A stretch of DNA of 64,000 bases from Anaspis maculata. Lineage: Eukaryota > Arthropoda > Insecta > Coleoptera > Scraptiidae. The position numbers and the translations under genes were made by a program. Location: the NCBI GenBank assembly GCA_949128115.1, contig OX421966.1, forward strand, positions 2,542,001 through 2,606,000, given 5' to 3'. Numbering within the stretch: the stretch's first letter is position 1; each line of letters opens with the position of its first letter. Below the pieces are notes generated by a model that was given only the letters and a program-made list of their open reading frames with translations, did no database searches and was not told the origin of the DNA. Below are positions 1 through 14,390 of this stretch, piece after piece.

Positions 1-3000
1 AAGATCTTTAGTAAATCTTTGGAAAAATCTTCACTTGAGAGATACCTATATCAGTGACTGTTTGAAATTTGAGCGAAATCGGTTGAACGGTTCAAAACTT
101 ATTACAACTTACAACTTGAACACCCTGTAACTTTTCAACGGAGCCTTTTAGGACATCAAAGTTGTATTTTATTTCTGGTCCATTTTTGATGGGGAATATC
201 TCCTAGAAGTTTATAACCGCAATTGCGAAACACCCTGTATAAAGCTAACTGTACAATTTAGCAAAACTTACCTGTTTATATAAATCTAGAATTCACAAAC
301 AGAGAAACAGAACGAAATCATAACGACACCAGTTACTTCAATGTTGACAATTGGAACAATGGTTCTTCTAAACTTTTTAAATTTTTTTCTGAATTTCTAA
401 AGATTTCCGAAAATTGCTAAAGATTTCGACAAGATTTTTGAAAATCTATAACGATCTTGGAAGATTTCTACAAGATTCTCAGAGATTTCTGGAGAATTCA
501 CAGGATTCTTCTGAAAATTTCCATAAGACTTCTGTGGATTTCTGAAAATTTCTTGAGATTTCTCTCTCAGGATTACTATCACGAGATTTTTAGGAATTTC
601 CGAAAATTGGTTTGGGATTCATAGAAATTTCTATGACAATTCTAGGCATTTCTGAAGACTCATGAAAAGTACCAGTGATTTCCAAAGATTTTTTGATATT
701 TCAGCGGTTTCTAGGGATTTCTGAAAGGTTCAAAATGTCCAAAGCATTTCTTGGAATTTACAAAAATGTGTGTGAGATTCCTAGGGGTTCCTGAAGATTT
801 CTAGAGATTTTTGAAGAATTCCGAGAGCTTTCTACGAATTTTCTAAATATATTAACCTATTTCAGTGACTGTTTGAAATTTGAGCGAAATCGGTTGAACG
901 GTTCAAAAGTTATTACAACTTACAACTTGAACACACTGTAACTTTTAAACGGAGCCTTTCAGGACATCGAAGTTGTATTTTTTTCTGGTCCATTTTTGAT
1001 GGGGAATCTCCTCTAGAAGTTTGTAACCGGAATTGCGATACACCCTGTATAAAGCTAACTGGACAATTCAGCAAAATTACCTGTTTATATGAATCAAGAA
1101 TTCACAAACAGAGAAACAGAACGAAATCATAACGACACCAGTTATTTCAATGTTGACTATTGGACAATGGTTCTTCTGAACTTTTTAAATTTTTTTCTGA
1201 ATTTCTAAAGATCCCCGAAAATTGCTGAAGATTTCGACGATATTTTTGAAAATCTATAACGATCTTGGAAGATTTCTACAAGACTTCCAGAGATTTCTGG
1301 AGAATTCACAGGATTCTTCTGAAAATTTCCATAAGACTTCTGTGGATTTCTGAAGATCTCTTGAGATTTCTCTCAGGATTACTATCACGAGATTTTTAGG
1401 GATTTCCGAAAATTTGTTTGGGATTTATAGAAATTTCTATGACAATTCTAGGCATTTCTGAAGACTTCTGAAAAGTACCAGTGATTTCCAAAGATTTTTT
1501 GATATTTCAGCGGTTTCTAGGGATTTCTGGAAGGTTCAAAATGTCCAAAGCATTTCTTGGAATTTACAAAAATGTGTGTAAAATTTCTAGGGGTTCCTGA
1601 AGATTTCTAGAGATTTTTGAAGAAATCCGAGAGCTTTCTAGTAATTTTCTAAATATACCAACCTATTTCAGTGACTGTTCGAAATTTGAGCGAAATCTAT
1701 TGAACGGTTCAAAAGTTGTTACAACTTACAACTTGAACACCCTGTAACTTTTCAACGTAGCCTTTTAAGACATCGAAGTTGTATTTTTTTCTGGTCCATT
1801 TTTGATGGGGAATCTCCCCTAGAAGTTTATAAACGTAATTGCGAAACACCCTGTATAAAGCTAACTGGACAATTCAGCAAAACTTACCAGTTTATATAAA
1901 TCTAGAATTCACAAACAGAGAAACAGAACGAAATCATGACGACACCAGTTATTTCAATATTGACAATTGGAGCAATGGTTCTTCTAAACTTTTTGAATTT
2001 TTTCCTGAATTTCTAAAGATCCCCGAAAATTGCTGAAGATTTCGACGAGATTTTTGAAAATATATAACTATCTTGGAAGATTTCTACAAGACTTCCAGAG
2101 ATTTCTGGAGAATTCACAGGATTCTCCTGAAAATTTCCATAAGACTTCTGTGGATTTCTGAAGATTTCTTGAGATTTCTCTCAGGATTACTATCACGAGA
2201 TTTTTAGGAATTTCCGAAAATTTGTTTGGGATTTATAGAAATTTCTATGACAATTCTAGGCATTTCTGAAGACTTCTGAAAAGTACCAATGATTTCCAAG
2301 GATTTTTTGACTTTTCAGCGGTTTCTAGGAATTTCTGAAAGGTTCAAGATGTCTAAAGCATTTCTTGGAATTTACAAAAATGTTTGTAAAATTTCTAGGG
2401 TTTCCTGGAGATTTTTAGAGATTTTTGAAAAATTCTGAGAGCTTTCTATGAATTTTCTAAATATACTAGCCTATTTCGGTGGCTGTTTGAAATTTGAGCG
2501 AAATCGATTGAACGGTTCAAAAGTTATCACAACTTACAACTTGAACACCCTGTAACTTTTTAACGGAGCCTTTTAGGACATCGAAGTTGTATTTTTTTCT
2601 GGTCCATTCTTGATGGGGAATCTCCCCTAGAAGTTTGTAACCGTAATTGCGATACACCCTGTATAAAGCTAACTGGACAATTCAGCAAAATTACCTGTTT
2701 ATATAAATCGAGAATTTACAAACAGAGAAACAGAACGAAATCATAACGACAAGAATCATTTCAATGTTGACAATTGGAACAATGGTTCTTCTAAACTTAT
2801 CAAATTTTTTTCTGAATTTCTAAAGATCCCCAAAAATTGCTGAAGATTTCGACGAGATTTTTGAAAATCTATAACGATCTTGGAAGATTTCTACAAGACT
2901 TCCAGAAATTTCTGGAGAATTCACAGGATTCTTCTGAAAATTTCCATAAAACTTCTGTGGATTTCTGAAGATTTCTTGAGAACTCTCTCAGGATTACTAT

Positions 3001-6000
3001 CACGAGATTTTTAGGAATTTCCGAAAATTTGTTTGGGATTCATAGAAATTTCTATGACAATTCTAGGCATTTCTGAAGACTTCTGAAAAGTACCAATGAT
3101 TTCCAAGGATTTTTTGACTTTTCAGCGGTTTCTAGGAATTTCTGAAAGGTTCAAGATGTCTAAGGCATTTCTTGGAATTTACAAAAATGTGTGTGAAATT
3201 TCTAGGGTTTCCTGGAGATTTTTAGAGATTTTTGAAAAATTCTGAGAGCTTTCTATGAATTTTCTAAATATACTAACCTATTTCAGTGGCTGTTTGAAAT
3301 TTGAGCGAAATCGGTTGAACGGTTCAAAAGTTATTACAACTTACAACTTGAACACCCTGTAACTTTTCAACGGAGCCTTTTAGGACATCGAAGCTGTATT
3401 TTTTTCGGGTTCATTTTTGATGGGGAATCTCCCCTAGAAGTTTGTAACCGGAATTGCGATACACCCTGTATAAAGCTAACTGGACAATTCAGCAAAACTT
3501 ACCAGTTTATATAAATCTAGAATTCACAAACAGAGAAACAGAACGAAATCATAACGACACCAGTTATTTCAATGTTGACAATTGGAACAATGGTTCTTCT
3601 AAAATTTTTGAATTTTTTTCTGAATTTCCAAAGATCCCCAAAAATTGCTGAAGATTTCGACGAGATTTTTAGAGATTTTTAGAGAAATTTATAACGATCT
3701 TGGAAGATTTCTACAAGACTTCCAGAGATTTCTGGAGAATTCACAGGATTCTTCTGAAAATTTCCATAAAACTTCTGTGGATTTCTGAAGATTTCTTGAG
3801 AACTCTCTCAGGATTACTATCACGAGATTTTTAGGAATTTCCGAAAATTTGTTTGGGATTTATAGAAATTTCTATGACAATTCTAGGCATTTCTGAAGAC
3901 TTCTGAAAAGTACCAATGATTTCCAAGGATTTTTTGACTTTTCAGCGGTTTCTAGGAATTTCTGAAAGGTTCAAGATGTCTAAAGCATTTCTTGGAATTT
4001 ACAAAAATGTTTGTAAAATTTCTAGGGTTTCCTGGAGATTTTTAGAGATTTTTGAAAAATTCTGAGAGCTTTCTATGAATTTTCTAAATATACTAGCCTA
4101 TTTCGGTGGCTGTTTGAAATTTGAGCGAAATCGATTGAACGGTTCAAAAGTTATCACAACTTACAACTTGAACACCCTGTAACTTTTTAACGGAGCCTTT
4201 TAGGACATCGAAGTTGTATTTTTTTCTGGTCCATTCTTGATGGGGAATCTCCCCTAGAAGTTTGTAACCGTAATTGCGATACACCCTGTATAAAGCTAAC
4301 TGGACAATTCAGCAAAATTACCTGTTTATATAAATCGAGAATTTACAAACAGAGAAACAGAACGAAATCATAACGACAAGAATCATTTCAATGTTGACAA
4401 TTGGAACAATGGTTCTTCTAAACTTATCAAATTTTTTTCTGAATTTCTAAAGATCCCCAAAAATTGCTGAAGATTTCGACGAGATTTTTGAAAATCTATA
4501 ACGATCTTGGAAGATTTCTACAAGACTTCCAGAAATTTCTGGAGAATTCACAGGATTCTTCTGAAAATTTCCATAAAACTTCTGTGGATTTCTGAAGATT
4601 TCTTGAGAACTCTCTCAGGATTACTATCACGAGATTTTTAGGAATTTCCGAAAATTTGTTTGGGATTCATAGAAATTTCTATGACAATTCTAGGCATTTC
4701 TGAAGACTTCTGAAAAGTACCAATGATTTCCAAGGATTTTTTGACTTTTCAGCGGTTTCTAGGAATTTCTGAAAGGTTCAAGATGTCTAAGGCATTTCTT
4801 GGAATTTACAAAAATGTGTGTGAAATTTCTAGGGTTTCCTGGAGATTTTTAGAGATTTTTGAAAAATTCTGAGAGCTTTCTATGAATTTTCTAAATATAC
4901 TAACCTATTTCAGTGGCTGTTTGAAATTTGAGCGAAATCGGTTGAACGGTTCAAAAGTTATTACAACTTACAACTTGAACACCCTGTAACTTTTCAACGG
5001 AGCCTTTAAGGACATCGAAGCTGTATTTTTTTCGGGTTCATTTTTGATGGGGAATCTCCCCTAGAAGTTTGTAACCGGAATTGCGATACACCCTGTATAA
5101 AGCTAACTGGACAGTTCAGCAAAACTTACCAGTTTATATAAATCTAGAATTCACAAACAGAGAAACAGTACGAAATCATAACGACACCAGTTATTTCAAT
5201 GTTGACAATTGGAACAATGGTTCTTCTGAACTTTTTGAATTTTTTTCTGAATTTCTAAAGATCCCCAAAAATTGCTGAAGATTTCGACGAGATTTTTGAA
5301 AATCTATAACGATCTTGGAAGATTCCTACAAGACTTCCAGAGATTTCTGGAGAATTCACAGGATTCTTCTGGAAATTTCCATAAGACTTCTGTGGATTTC
5401 TGAAGATTTCTTGAGATTTCTCTCAGGATTACTATCACGAGATTTTTAGGAATTTCCGAAAATTTGTTTGGGATTCATAGAAATTTCTATGACAATTCTA
5501 GGCATTTCTAAAGACTTCTGAAAAGTACCAATGATTTCCAAGGATTTTTTGACTTTTCAGCGGTTTCTAGGAATTTCTGAAAGGTTCAAGATGTCTAAGG
5601 CATTTCTTGGAATTTACAAAAATGTGTGTGAAATTTCTAGGGGTTCCTGAAGATTTCTAGAGATTTTTGAAGAATTCCGAGAACTTTGTACGAATTTTCT
5701 AAATAAACTAACCTATTTCAGTGACAGTTTGAAATTTGAGCGAAATCGATTGAACGGTTCAAAAGTTATTACAACTTAAAACTTGAACACCCTGTAACTT
5801 TTCAACGGAGCCTTTTAGGACATCAAAGTTGTATTTTATTTCTGGTCCATTTTTGATGGGGAATATCTCCTAGAAGTTTATAACCGCAATTGCGAAACAC
5901 CCTGTATAAAGCTAACTGTACAATTTAGCAAAACTTACCTGTTTATATAAATCTAGAATTCACAAACAGAGAAACAGAACGAAATCATAACGACACCAGT

Positions 6001-9000
6001 TACTTCAATGTTGACAATTGGAACAATGGTTCTTCTAAACTTTTTAAATTTTTTTCTGAATTTCTAAAGATTTCCGAAAATTGCTAAAGATTTCGACAAG
6101 ATTTTTGAAAATCTATAACGATCTTGGAAGATTTCTACAAGATTCTCAGAGATTTCTGGAGAATTCACAGGATTCTTCTGAAAATTTCCATAAGACTTCT
6201 GTGGATTTCTGAAAATTTCTTGAGATTTCTCTCTCAGGATTACTATCACGAGATTTTTAGGAATTTCCGAAAATTTGTTTGGGATTCATAGAAATTTCTA
6301 TGACAATTCTAGGCATTTCTAAAGACTTCTGAAAAGTACCAATGATTTCCAAGGATTTTTTGACTTTTCAGCGGTTTCTAGGAATTTCTGAAAGGTTCAA
6401 GATGTCTAAAGCATTTCTTGGAATTTAAAAAAATGTATGTAAAATTTCTAGGGTTTCCTGGAGATTTTTAGAGATTTTTGAAAAATTCTGAGAGCTTTCT
6501 ATGAATTTTCTAAATATACTAACCTATTTCAGTGGCTGTTTGAAATTTGAGCGAAATCGGTTGAACGGTTCAAAAGTTATTACAACTTACAACTTGAACA
6601 CCCTGTAACTTTTCAACGGAGCCTTTTAGGACATCGAAGCTGTATTTTTTTCGGGTTCATTTTTGATGGGGAATGTCCCCTAGAAGTTTGTAACCGAAAT
6701 TGCGATACACCCTGTATAAAGCTAACTGGACAATTCAGCAAAACTTACCAGTTTATATGAATCTAGAATTCACAAACAGAGAAACAGAACGAAATCATAA
6801 CGACACCAGTTATTTCAATGTTGACTAATGGACAATGGTTCTTCTGAACTTTTTAAATTTTTTTCTGAATTTCTAAAGATCCCCAAAAATTGCTGAAGAT
6901 TTCGACGAGATTTTTGAAAATCTATAACGATCTTGGAAGATTTCTACAAGACTTCCAGAAATTTCTGGAGAATTCACAGGATTCTTCTGAAAATTTCCAT
7001 AAAACTTCTGTGGATTTCTGAAGATTTCTTGAGAACTCTCTCAGGATTACTATCACGAGATTTTTAGGAATTTCCGAAAATTTGTTTGGGATTCATAGAA
7101 ATTTCTATGACAATTCTAGGCATTTCTGAAGACTTCTGAAAAGTACCAATGATTTCCAAGGATTTTTTGACTTTTCAGCGGTTTCTAGGAATTTCTGAAA
7201 GGTTCAAGATGTCTAAGGCATTTCTTGGAATTTACAAAAATGTGTGTGAAATTTCTAGGGTTTCCTGGAGATTTTTAGAGATTTTTGAAAAATTCTGAGA
7301 GCTTTCTATGAATTTTCTAAATATACTAACCTATTTCAGTGGCTGTTTGAAATTTGAGCGAAATCGGTTGAACGGTTCAAAAGTTATTACAACTTACAAC
7401 TTGAACACCCTGTAACTTTTCAACGGAGCCTTTTAGGACATCGAAGCTGTATTTTTTTCGGGTTCATTTTTGATGGGGAATCTCCCCTAGAAGTTTGTAA
7501 CCGGAATTGCGATACACCCTGTATAAAGCTAACTGGACAATTCAGCAAAACTTACCAGTTTATATAAATCTAGAATTCACAAACAGAGAAACAGAACGAA
7601 ATCATAACGACACCAGTTATTTCAATGTTGACAATTGGAACAATGGTTCTTCTAAAATTTTTGAATTTTTTTCTGAATTTCCAAAGATCCCCAAAAATTG
7701 CTGAAGATTTCGACGAGATTTTTAGAGATTTTTAGAGAAATTTATAACGATCTTGGAAGATTTCTACAAGACTTCCAGAGATTTCTGGAGAATTCACAGG
7801 ATTCTCCTGAAAATTTCCATAAGACTTCTGTGGATTTCTGAAGATTTCTCTCAGGATTACTATCACGAGATTTTTAGGAATTTCCGAAAATTTGTTTGGG
7901 ATTTATAGAAATTTCTATAACAATTCTAGGCATTTCAAAGGACTTCTGGAAAGTACCAGTGATTTCCAAAGATTTTTTGATATTTCAGCGGTTTCTAGGG
8001 ATTTCTGAAAGGTTCAAAATGTCCAAAGCATTTCTAGGAATTTACAAAAATGTGTGTGAGATTCCTAGGGGTTCCTGAAGATTTCTAGAGATTTTTGAAG
8101 AATTCCGAGAGCTTTCTACGAATTTTCTAAATATATTAACCTATTTCAGTGACTGTTTGAAATTTGAGCGAAATCGGTTGAACGGTTCAAAACTTATTAC
8201 AACTTACAACTTGAACACCCTGTAACTTTTCAACGGAGCCTTTTAGGACATCAAAGTTGTATTTTATTTCTGGTCCATTTTTGATGGGGAATATCTCCTA
8301 GAAGTTTATAACCGCAATTGCGAAACACCCTGTATAAAGCTAACTGTACAATTTAGCAAAACTTACCTGTTTATATAAATCTAGAATTCACAAACAGAGA
8401 AACAGAACGAAATCATAACGACACCAGTTACTTCAATGTTGACAATTGGAACAATGGTTCTTCTAAACTTTTTAAATTTTTTTCTGAATTTCTAAAGATT
8501 TCCGAAAATTGCTAAAGATTTCGACAAGATTTTTGAAAATCTATAACGATCTTGGAAGATTTCTACAAGATTCTCAGAGATTTCTGGAGAATTCACAGGA
8601 TTCTTCTGAAAATTTCCATAAGACTTCTGTGGATTTCTGAAAATTTCTTGAGATTTCTCTCTCAGGATTACTATCACGAGATTTTTAGGAATTTCCGAAA
8701 ATTTGTTTGGGATTTATAGAAATTTTTATGACAATTCTAGGCATTTCTAAAGACTTCTGAAAAGTACCAGTGATTTCCAAAGATTTTTTGATATTTCAGC
8801 GGTTTCTAGAGATTTCCGAAAGGTTCAAAATGTCCAAAGCATTTCTTGGAATTGACAAAAATGTGTGTGAAATTTCTAGGGGTTCCTGAAGATTTCTAGA
8901 GATTTTTGAAAAATTCCGAGAGCTTTCTACGAATTTTCTAAATATACCAACCTATTTCAGTGGCTGTTTGAAATTTGAGCGAAATCGGTTGAACGGTTCA

Positions 9001-12000
9001 AAAGTTATTACGACTTACAACTTGAACACCCTGTAACTTTTCAACGGAGCCTTTTAGGACATCGAAGTTGTATTTTTTTCTGGTCCATTCTTGATGGGAA
9101 ATCTCCCCTAGAAGTTTGTAACCGTAATTGCGATACACCCTGTATAAAGCTAACTGGACAATTCAGCAAAATTACCTGTTTATATAAATCTAGAATTCAC
9201 AAACAGAGAAACAGAACGAAATCATAACGACAACAATCATTTCAACGTTGACCATTGGAACAATGGTTCTTCTAAACTTATCAAATTTTTTTCTGAATTT
9301 CTAAAGATCCCCAAAAATTGCTGAAGATTTCGACGAGATTTTTGAAAATCTATAACGATCTTGGAAGATTTCTACAAGACTTCCAGAAATTTCTGGAGAA
9401 TTCACAGGATTCTTCTGAAAATTTCCATAAAACTTCTGTGGATTTCTGAAGATTTCTTGAGATCTCTCTCAGGATTACTATCACGAGATTTTTAGGAATT
9501 TCCGAAAATTTGTTTGGGATTTATAGAAATTTCTATAACAATTCTAGGCATTTCAAAGGACTTCTGGAAAGTACCAGTGATTTCCAAGGATTTTTTGATA
9601 TTTCAGCGGTTTCTAGGGATTTCTGAAAGGTTCAAAATGTCCAAAGCATTTCTTGGAATTTACAAAAATGTGTGTGAAATTTCTAGGGGTTCCTGAAGAT
9701 TTCTAGAGATTTTTGAAGAATTCCGAGAACTTTGTACGAATTTTCTAAATAAACTAACCTATTTCAGTGACAGTTTGAAATTTGAGCGAAATCGATTGAA
9801 CGGTTCAAAAGTTATTACAACTTAGAACTTGAACACCCTGTAACTTTTCAACGGAGCCTTTTAGGACATCAAAGTTGTATTTTTTCTCTGGTCCATTTTT
9901 GATGGGGAATCTCCCCCAGAAGTTTGTAACCGTAATTGCGAAACACCTGTATAAAGCTCACTGGACAATTCAGCAAAACTTACCAGTTTATATAAATCTA
10001 GAATTCACAAACAAAGAAACAGAACGAAATCATAAGGACACCAGTTATTCCAATGTTGACAATTGGAACAATGGTTCTTCTAAAATTTTTGAATTTTTTT
10101 CTAAATTTCTAAAGATCCCCAAGAATTGCTGAAGATTTCGACGAGATTTTTGAAAATCTATAACGATCTTGGAGGATTTCTACAAGACTTCCAGAGATTT
10201 CTGGAGAATTCACAGGATTCTTCTGGAAATTTCCATAAGACTTCTGTGGATTTCTGAAGATTTCTTGAGATTTCTCTCAGGATTACTATCACGAGATTTT
10301 TAGGGATTTCCGAAAATTTGTTTGGGATTTATAGAAATTTCTATGACAATTCTAGGCATTTCTGAAGACTTCTGAAAAGTACCAGTGATTTCCAAAGATT
10401 TTTTGATATTTCAGCGGTTTCTAGGGATTTCTGGAAGGTTCAAAATGTCCAAAGCATTTCTTGGAATTTACAAAAATGTGTGTAAAATTTCTAGGGGTTC
10501 CTGAAGATTTCTAGAGATTTTTGAGGAATTCCGAGAACTTTGTACGAATTTTCTAAATAAACTAACCTATTTCAGTGACAGTTTGAAATTTGAGCGAAAT
10601 CGATTGAACGGTTCAAAAGTTATTACAACTTAGAACTTGAACACCCTGTAACTTTTCAACGGAGCCTTTTAGGACATCAAAGTTGTATTTTTTCTCTGGT
10701 CCATTTTTGATGGGGAATCTCCCCCAAAAGTTTGTAACCGTAATTGCGAAACACCTGTATAAAGCTCACTGGACAATTCAGCAAAACTTACCAGTTTATA
10801 TAAATCTAGAATTCACAAACAAAGAAACAGAACGAAATCATAAGGACACCAATTATTCCAATGTTGACAATTGGAACAATGGTTCTTCTAAAATTTTTGA
10901 ATTTTTTTCTGAATTTCTAAAGATCCCCAAGAATTGCTGAAGATTTCGACAAGATTTTTGAAAATTTGTAACGATCTTGGAAGATTTCTACAAGACTTCC
11001 AGAGATTTCTGGAGAATTCACAGGATTCTTCTGAAAATTTCCATAAGACTTCTGTGGATTTCTGAAGATTTCTTGAGATTTCTCTCAGGATTACTATCAC
11101 GAGATTTTTAGGGATTTCCGAAAATTTGTTTGGGAATTATAGAAATTTCTATGACAATTCTAGGCATTTCTGAAGACTTCTGAAAAGTACCAGTGATTTC
11201 CAAAGATTTTTTGATATTTCAGCGGTTTCTAGGGATTTCTGGAAGGTTCAAAATGTCCAAAGCATTTCTTGGAATTTACAAAAATGTGTGTAAAATTTCT
11301 AGGGGTTCCTGAAGATTTCTAGAGATTTTTGAAGAAATCCGAGAGCTTTCTAGTAATTTTCTAAATATACCAACCTATTTCATTGGCTGTTTGAAATTTG
11401 AGCGAAATCGGTTGAACGGTTCAAAAGTTATTACGACTTACAACTTGAACACCCTGTAACTTTTCAACGGAGCCTTTTAGGACATCGAAGTTGTATTTTT
11501 TTTCTGGTCCATTTTTGATGGGGAATCTCCCCTGGAAGTTTGTAACCGTAATTGCGAAACACCCTGTATAAAGCTAACTGGACAATTCAGCAAAACTTAC
11601 CAGTTTATATAAATCTAGAATTCACAAACAGAGAAACAGAACGAAATCATAACGACACCAGTTATTTCAATGTTGACAATTGGAACAATGGTTCTTCTAA
11701 ACTTTTTAAAAATTTTTTCTGAATTTCTGAAGATGCCCGAAAATTGCTGAAGATTTCGACGAGATTTTTGAAAATTTTCAACGATTTTGGAAGATTTCTA
11801 CAAGACTTCCAGAGATTTCTGGAGAATTCACAGGATTCTTCTGAAAATTTTGACTTCTGTGGATTTCTGAAGATTTCTTGAGATTTCTCTCAGGATTACT
11901 ATCACGAGACTTTTAGGAATTTCCGAAAATTTGTTTGGGATTCATAGAAATTTCTATGACAATTCTAGGCATTTCTAAAGACTTCTGAAGAGTACCAGTG

Positions 12001-12227
12001 ATTTCCAAGGATTTTTTGATATTTTTACGAATTTTCTAAATATAACAACCTATTTCAGTGGCTGTTTGAAATTTGAGCGAAATCGGTTGAACGGTTCAAA
12101 AGTTATTACGACTTACAACTTGAACACCCTGTAACTTTTCAACGGAGCCTTTTAGGACATCAGAGTTGTATTTTTTTTCTGGTCCATTTTTGATGGGAAA
12201 TCTCCCCTGGAAGTTTATAACTGTAAT
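1..12227. repeat. Tandem satellite, ~808-bp monomer, about 15 copies
   Basis: A landmark (TTTGAAATTTGAGCGAAATC) recurs near 60, 873, 1677, 2487, 3292, 4109, 4920, 5731, 6539, 7346, 8155, 8967, 9775, 10581 and 11389, giving steps of 804-817 bp. The last step (to about 12,066) is only ~677 bp because roughly 130 bp is missing near 12,025. Each monomer has a complex half (two CACCCTGTA motifs, ACAATTGGAACAATGGTTC) and a half made of degenerate GATTTCTGAAGATTTCT-like minisatellite. Short open frames of 60-85 codons recur at the same monomer position and look like a by-product of the repeat. The array runs off the left edge and ends within a monomer near 12,227. Confidence 0.93.
2460..5700. repeat. 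Two-monomer duplication inside the satellite
   Basis: The ~1,620-bp block starting near 2,460 is repeated almost base for base starting near 4,080, including private variants such as CTAGCCTATTTCGGTGGCTG. Other long-range copies in the array are displaced by about 2,430 bp (3 monomers; 6,064 and 8,492), 4,050 bp (5 monomers; 3,454 and 7,507) and ~808 bp (9,875 and 10,683). This is the pattern expected from repeated unequal exchange. Confidence 0.8.
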
Positions 12228-13490
12228 TACTTGAGAAAATTTCTCAAATTGGATTTATAAAAAGATTTACTCGAGATTTTTCAATAAATTCACTCAAGCT
12301 TCTCCTGAGTTTTACTCAAGATTTCTCAACGAAACTGTTCTAAATTTCTCTAAAGATTCAATCAGGATTTCTCAGAGAATTTGATTAAGATTTCTAGAGA
12401 GATTCACTCAAGATTTTCTAAGGGTTACTCAAGACTACTCATGGTTTTCCAGAAGATTCACCCACGAATTCTCAAGAGATTTACTTGGGATGTCTTGAAA
12501 AATTGACTCAAGATTTCCCACAGTATTCACTCAAAATTTCTCAAGATTTCATTCACTCACGATTCATTAAAAGATCAATAAGTTGGAATTTCTTATGAGA
12601 TGTACTAGGGAAATATTTTTGTATTTTTTGGGCGTTTTACACAAGATTTTCCCAAGAGATTTACTCAAAATGTCTCATAAAACATCATCAAGATTTTCAA
12701 AGAAACTCACTTTAGACTTTCATGGAGATTTGTTCCTAATTTCGTAGGAGGTTTAGGTACTCAAGATTTTTCAACAGATTTACTCAAGGCTTTTCAAGAG
12801 ATTCATCCAAGATTTCCCGCAAGATTTATTGGCAATTCCTCAAAACAGCTCCTCTAAATTTCACACTTTCGATTTATTTAAAGAAATTCACTCAAGATTT
12901 TTCAAAAAATTCATGTGCTTTAGTTTCTCGAACAGTTTCACTGGAGGTTTCCCAACAGAACTGCTCAAAATTTCTCAAAAGATTCAACCAAAATGACTCA
13001 AGAGACAGAAACAAGAAACAGACTCAATTGATATTTGCTGAAGATTTTGAATTAGATTACTTGAGATTTTCCAACGAAATTACTCCAAGTTTCTGAAGAG
13101 ACTTATTCAAGATTTCTCAATACATCTACCCAGGAAGATACACTAAAAATGTCTCAAGGGACTTGGTGAATATTAAGTCTACCTATTTATTCCAACAGAC
13201 ATTTTTGTCCAAAGAGTACAATAATAGTAATAGTAATATCTTTTGAGAGTTCGTGGGTGAATCTTCTGAAAAACCTTGAGTAGTCTTGAGTAACCCTCAG
13301 AAAACCTTGAGTGAATCTCTCATCTCTCTAGGAATCTTGAACAAATTCTCTGAAAAATCCTAATTGAATCTTTAGAGAAATTTTGAACAGTTTCGTTGAG
13401 GAACTTGAGTAAAACTCTCGAGAAACTTGAGTGAATTTTTTGAAAAATCTTGAGTAAATCTTTTTATAAATCAAAATTTTCAGCATCAAT
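12228..13490. repeat. Degenerate CTCAAGATTTCTCAAGAGATT minisatellite with internal hairpin
   Basis: The stretch is built from loosely spaced copies of an ACTCAAGATTTCTCAAGAG-type unit of about 25-30 bp. Its right end (13,240-13,485) is the reverse complement of its left end (about 12,230-12,490): TTACTCAAGACTACTCATGG on the left matches TTGAGTAGTCTTGAGTAACC on the right. The stretch can therefore fold on itself around a ~750-bp loop. No coding signal is visible. Confidence 0.8.
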
Positions 13491-14390
13491 CTTTCTTTGT
13501 GAAAAATTATTCAAATTTTAGCGTAATTTTTCGTCCAATCGTCCCAAAGTTTTCTCAGCCATTCAAGTAACATAGCTTCTATGAAAAAACTCTTGAAATG
13601 CATCCTGGTCGTTTGGCAGCAAAAAGGCACAAGTCAAGTGACTGATGATCGGAATAATCACTTGCGTTTACTTTCGAGCTTTTGAACCAGCTTAAAATGG
13701 TTGGAAATAGCTTTCTTAGCCAATTGAGCAACGTTTTAAAAGCCCGGAGATATTTTGTTACTGTTTTATGGTCCTTCAGCTGAAAAAGGGCGTAAGTGAC
13801 ATCTTGATAAAAAAATTAATTCAAACATGCATTCAAGCCTCAATACGGCTGAAAATGTTTGGAAAAAGCCTTCTTAGTCATTCAAGTAACTTGGTTAAAG
13901 TTGTACTGAATCTTCTCACTGCTTGATAGTCATTTGGCGGGAAAAAGGCACAAGTGATACCGACGATAAAAAATTGTTTGCCTACGCTTGCTTTTGAGCT
14001 TCGAAACGGCAGCAAGTTCTTGGAAAAAAACTTTTAGGCCAGCTGAATAAGATGCGAAAGCCCTAAGAAATTTTCCAACTGTTTAATTTGATTTGACGAT
14101 AGAAAGGTACAAGTGACTCATAATGGAGAATATTCATTCACGTTAGCTTTCGCGCTTTCAAACGCTTTTCAAACGTAACATACCGAAGTTCGAAGATATC
14201 TTGTTATTGCTCCATGCTCATTTGGCTGCAAAAGGGCACAAGTGACGTTCTGATGAAAAATATTCAAGTACGCATTTAAGTTTAAGCACAGATTCAAATG
14301 CTTAAAGGTCTTCTCGGAACTGACGGAGGAATCTTTTCATTGATGGTCATTTGGCGGAAAAAATGCACAAGTGGTATGGAGATAATGTAT
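13240..14390 (+). repeat. Left arm of a ~1.15-kb inverted duplication (mate 23,500-24,660)
   Basis: Reading the complement of 24,660-23,500 gives the same order of features: the CTTGAGT minisatellite, a GCGTAATTTTTCGTC block, then the 160-bp array with the same variant units, including GGCACAAGTGACGTTCTGAT. Similarity ends near 14,390 on the left and about 23,500 on the right. The two arms are separated by about 9 kb. Confidence 0.8.

Noticed and set aside
1839..10940. Recurrent 60-85-codon frames in the satellite (MRYTLYKANWTIQQNLPVYI and similar)
   Set aside because: They recur once per monomer because the repeat recurs, they are missing or broken in several monomers, and they start and end at arbitrary places in the unit. 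No domain is recognisable.
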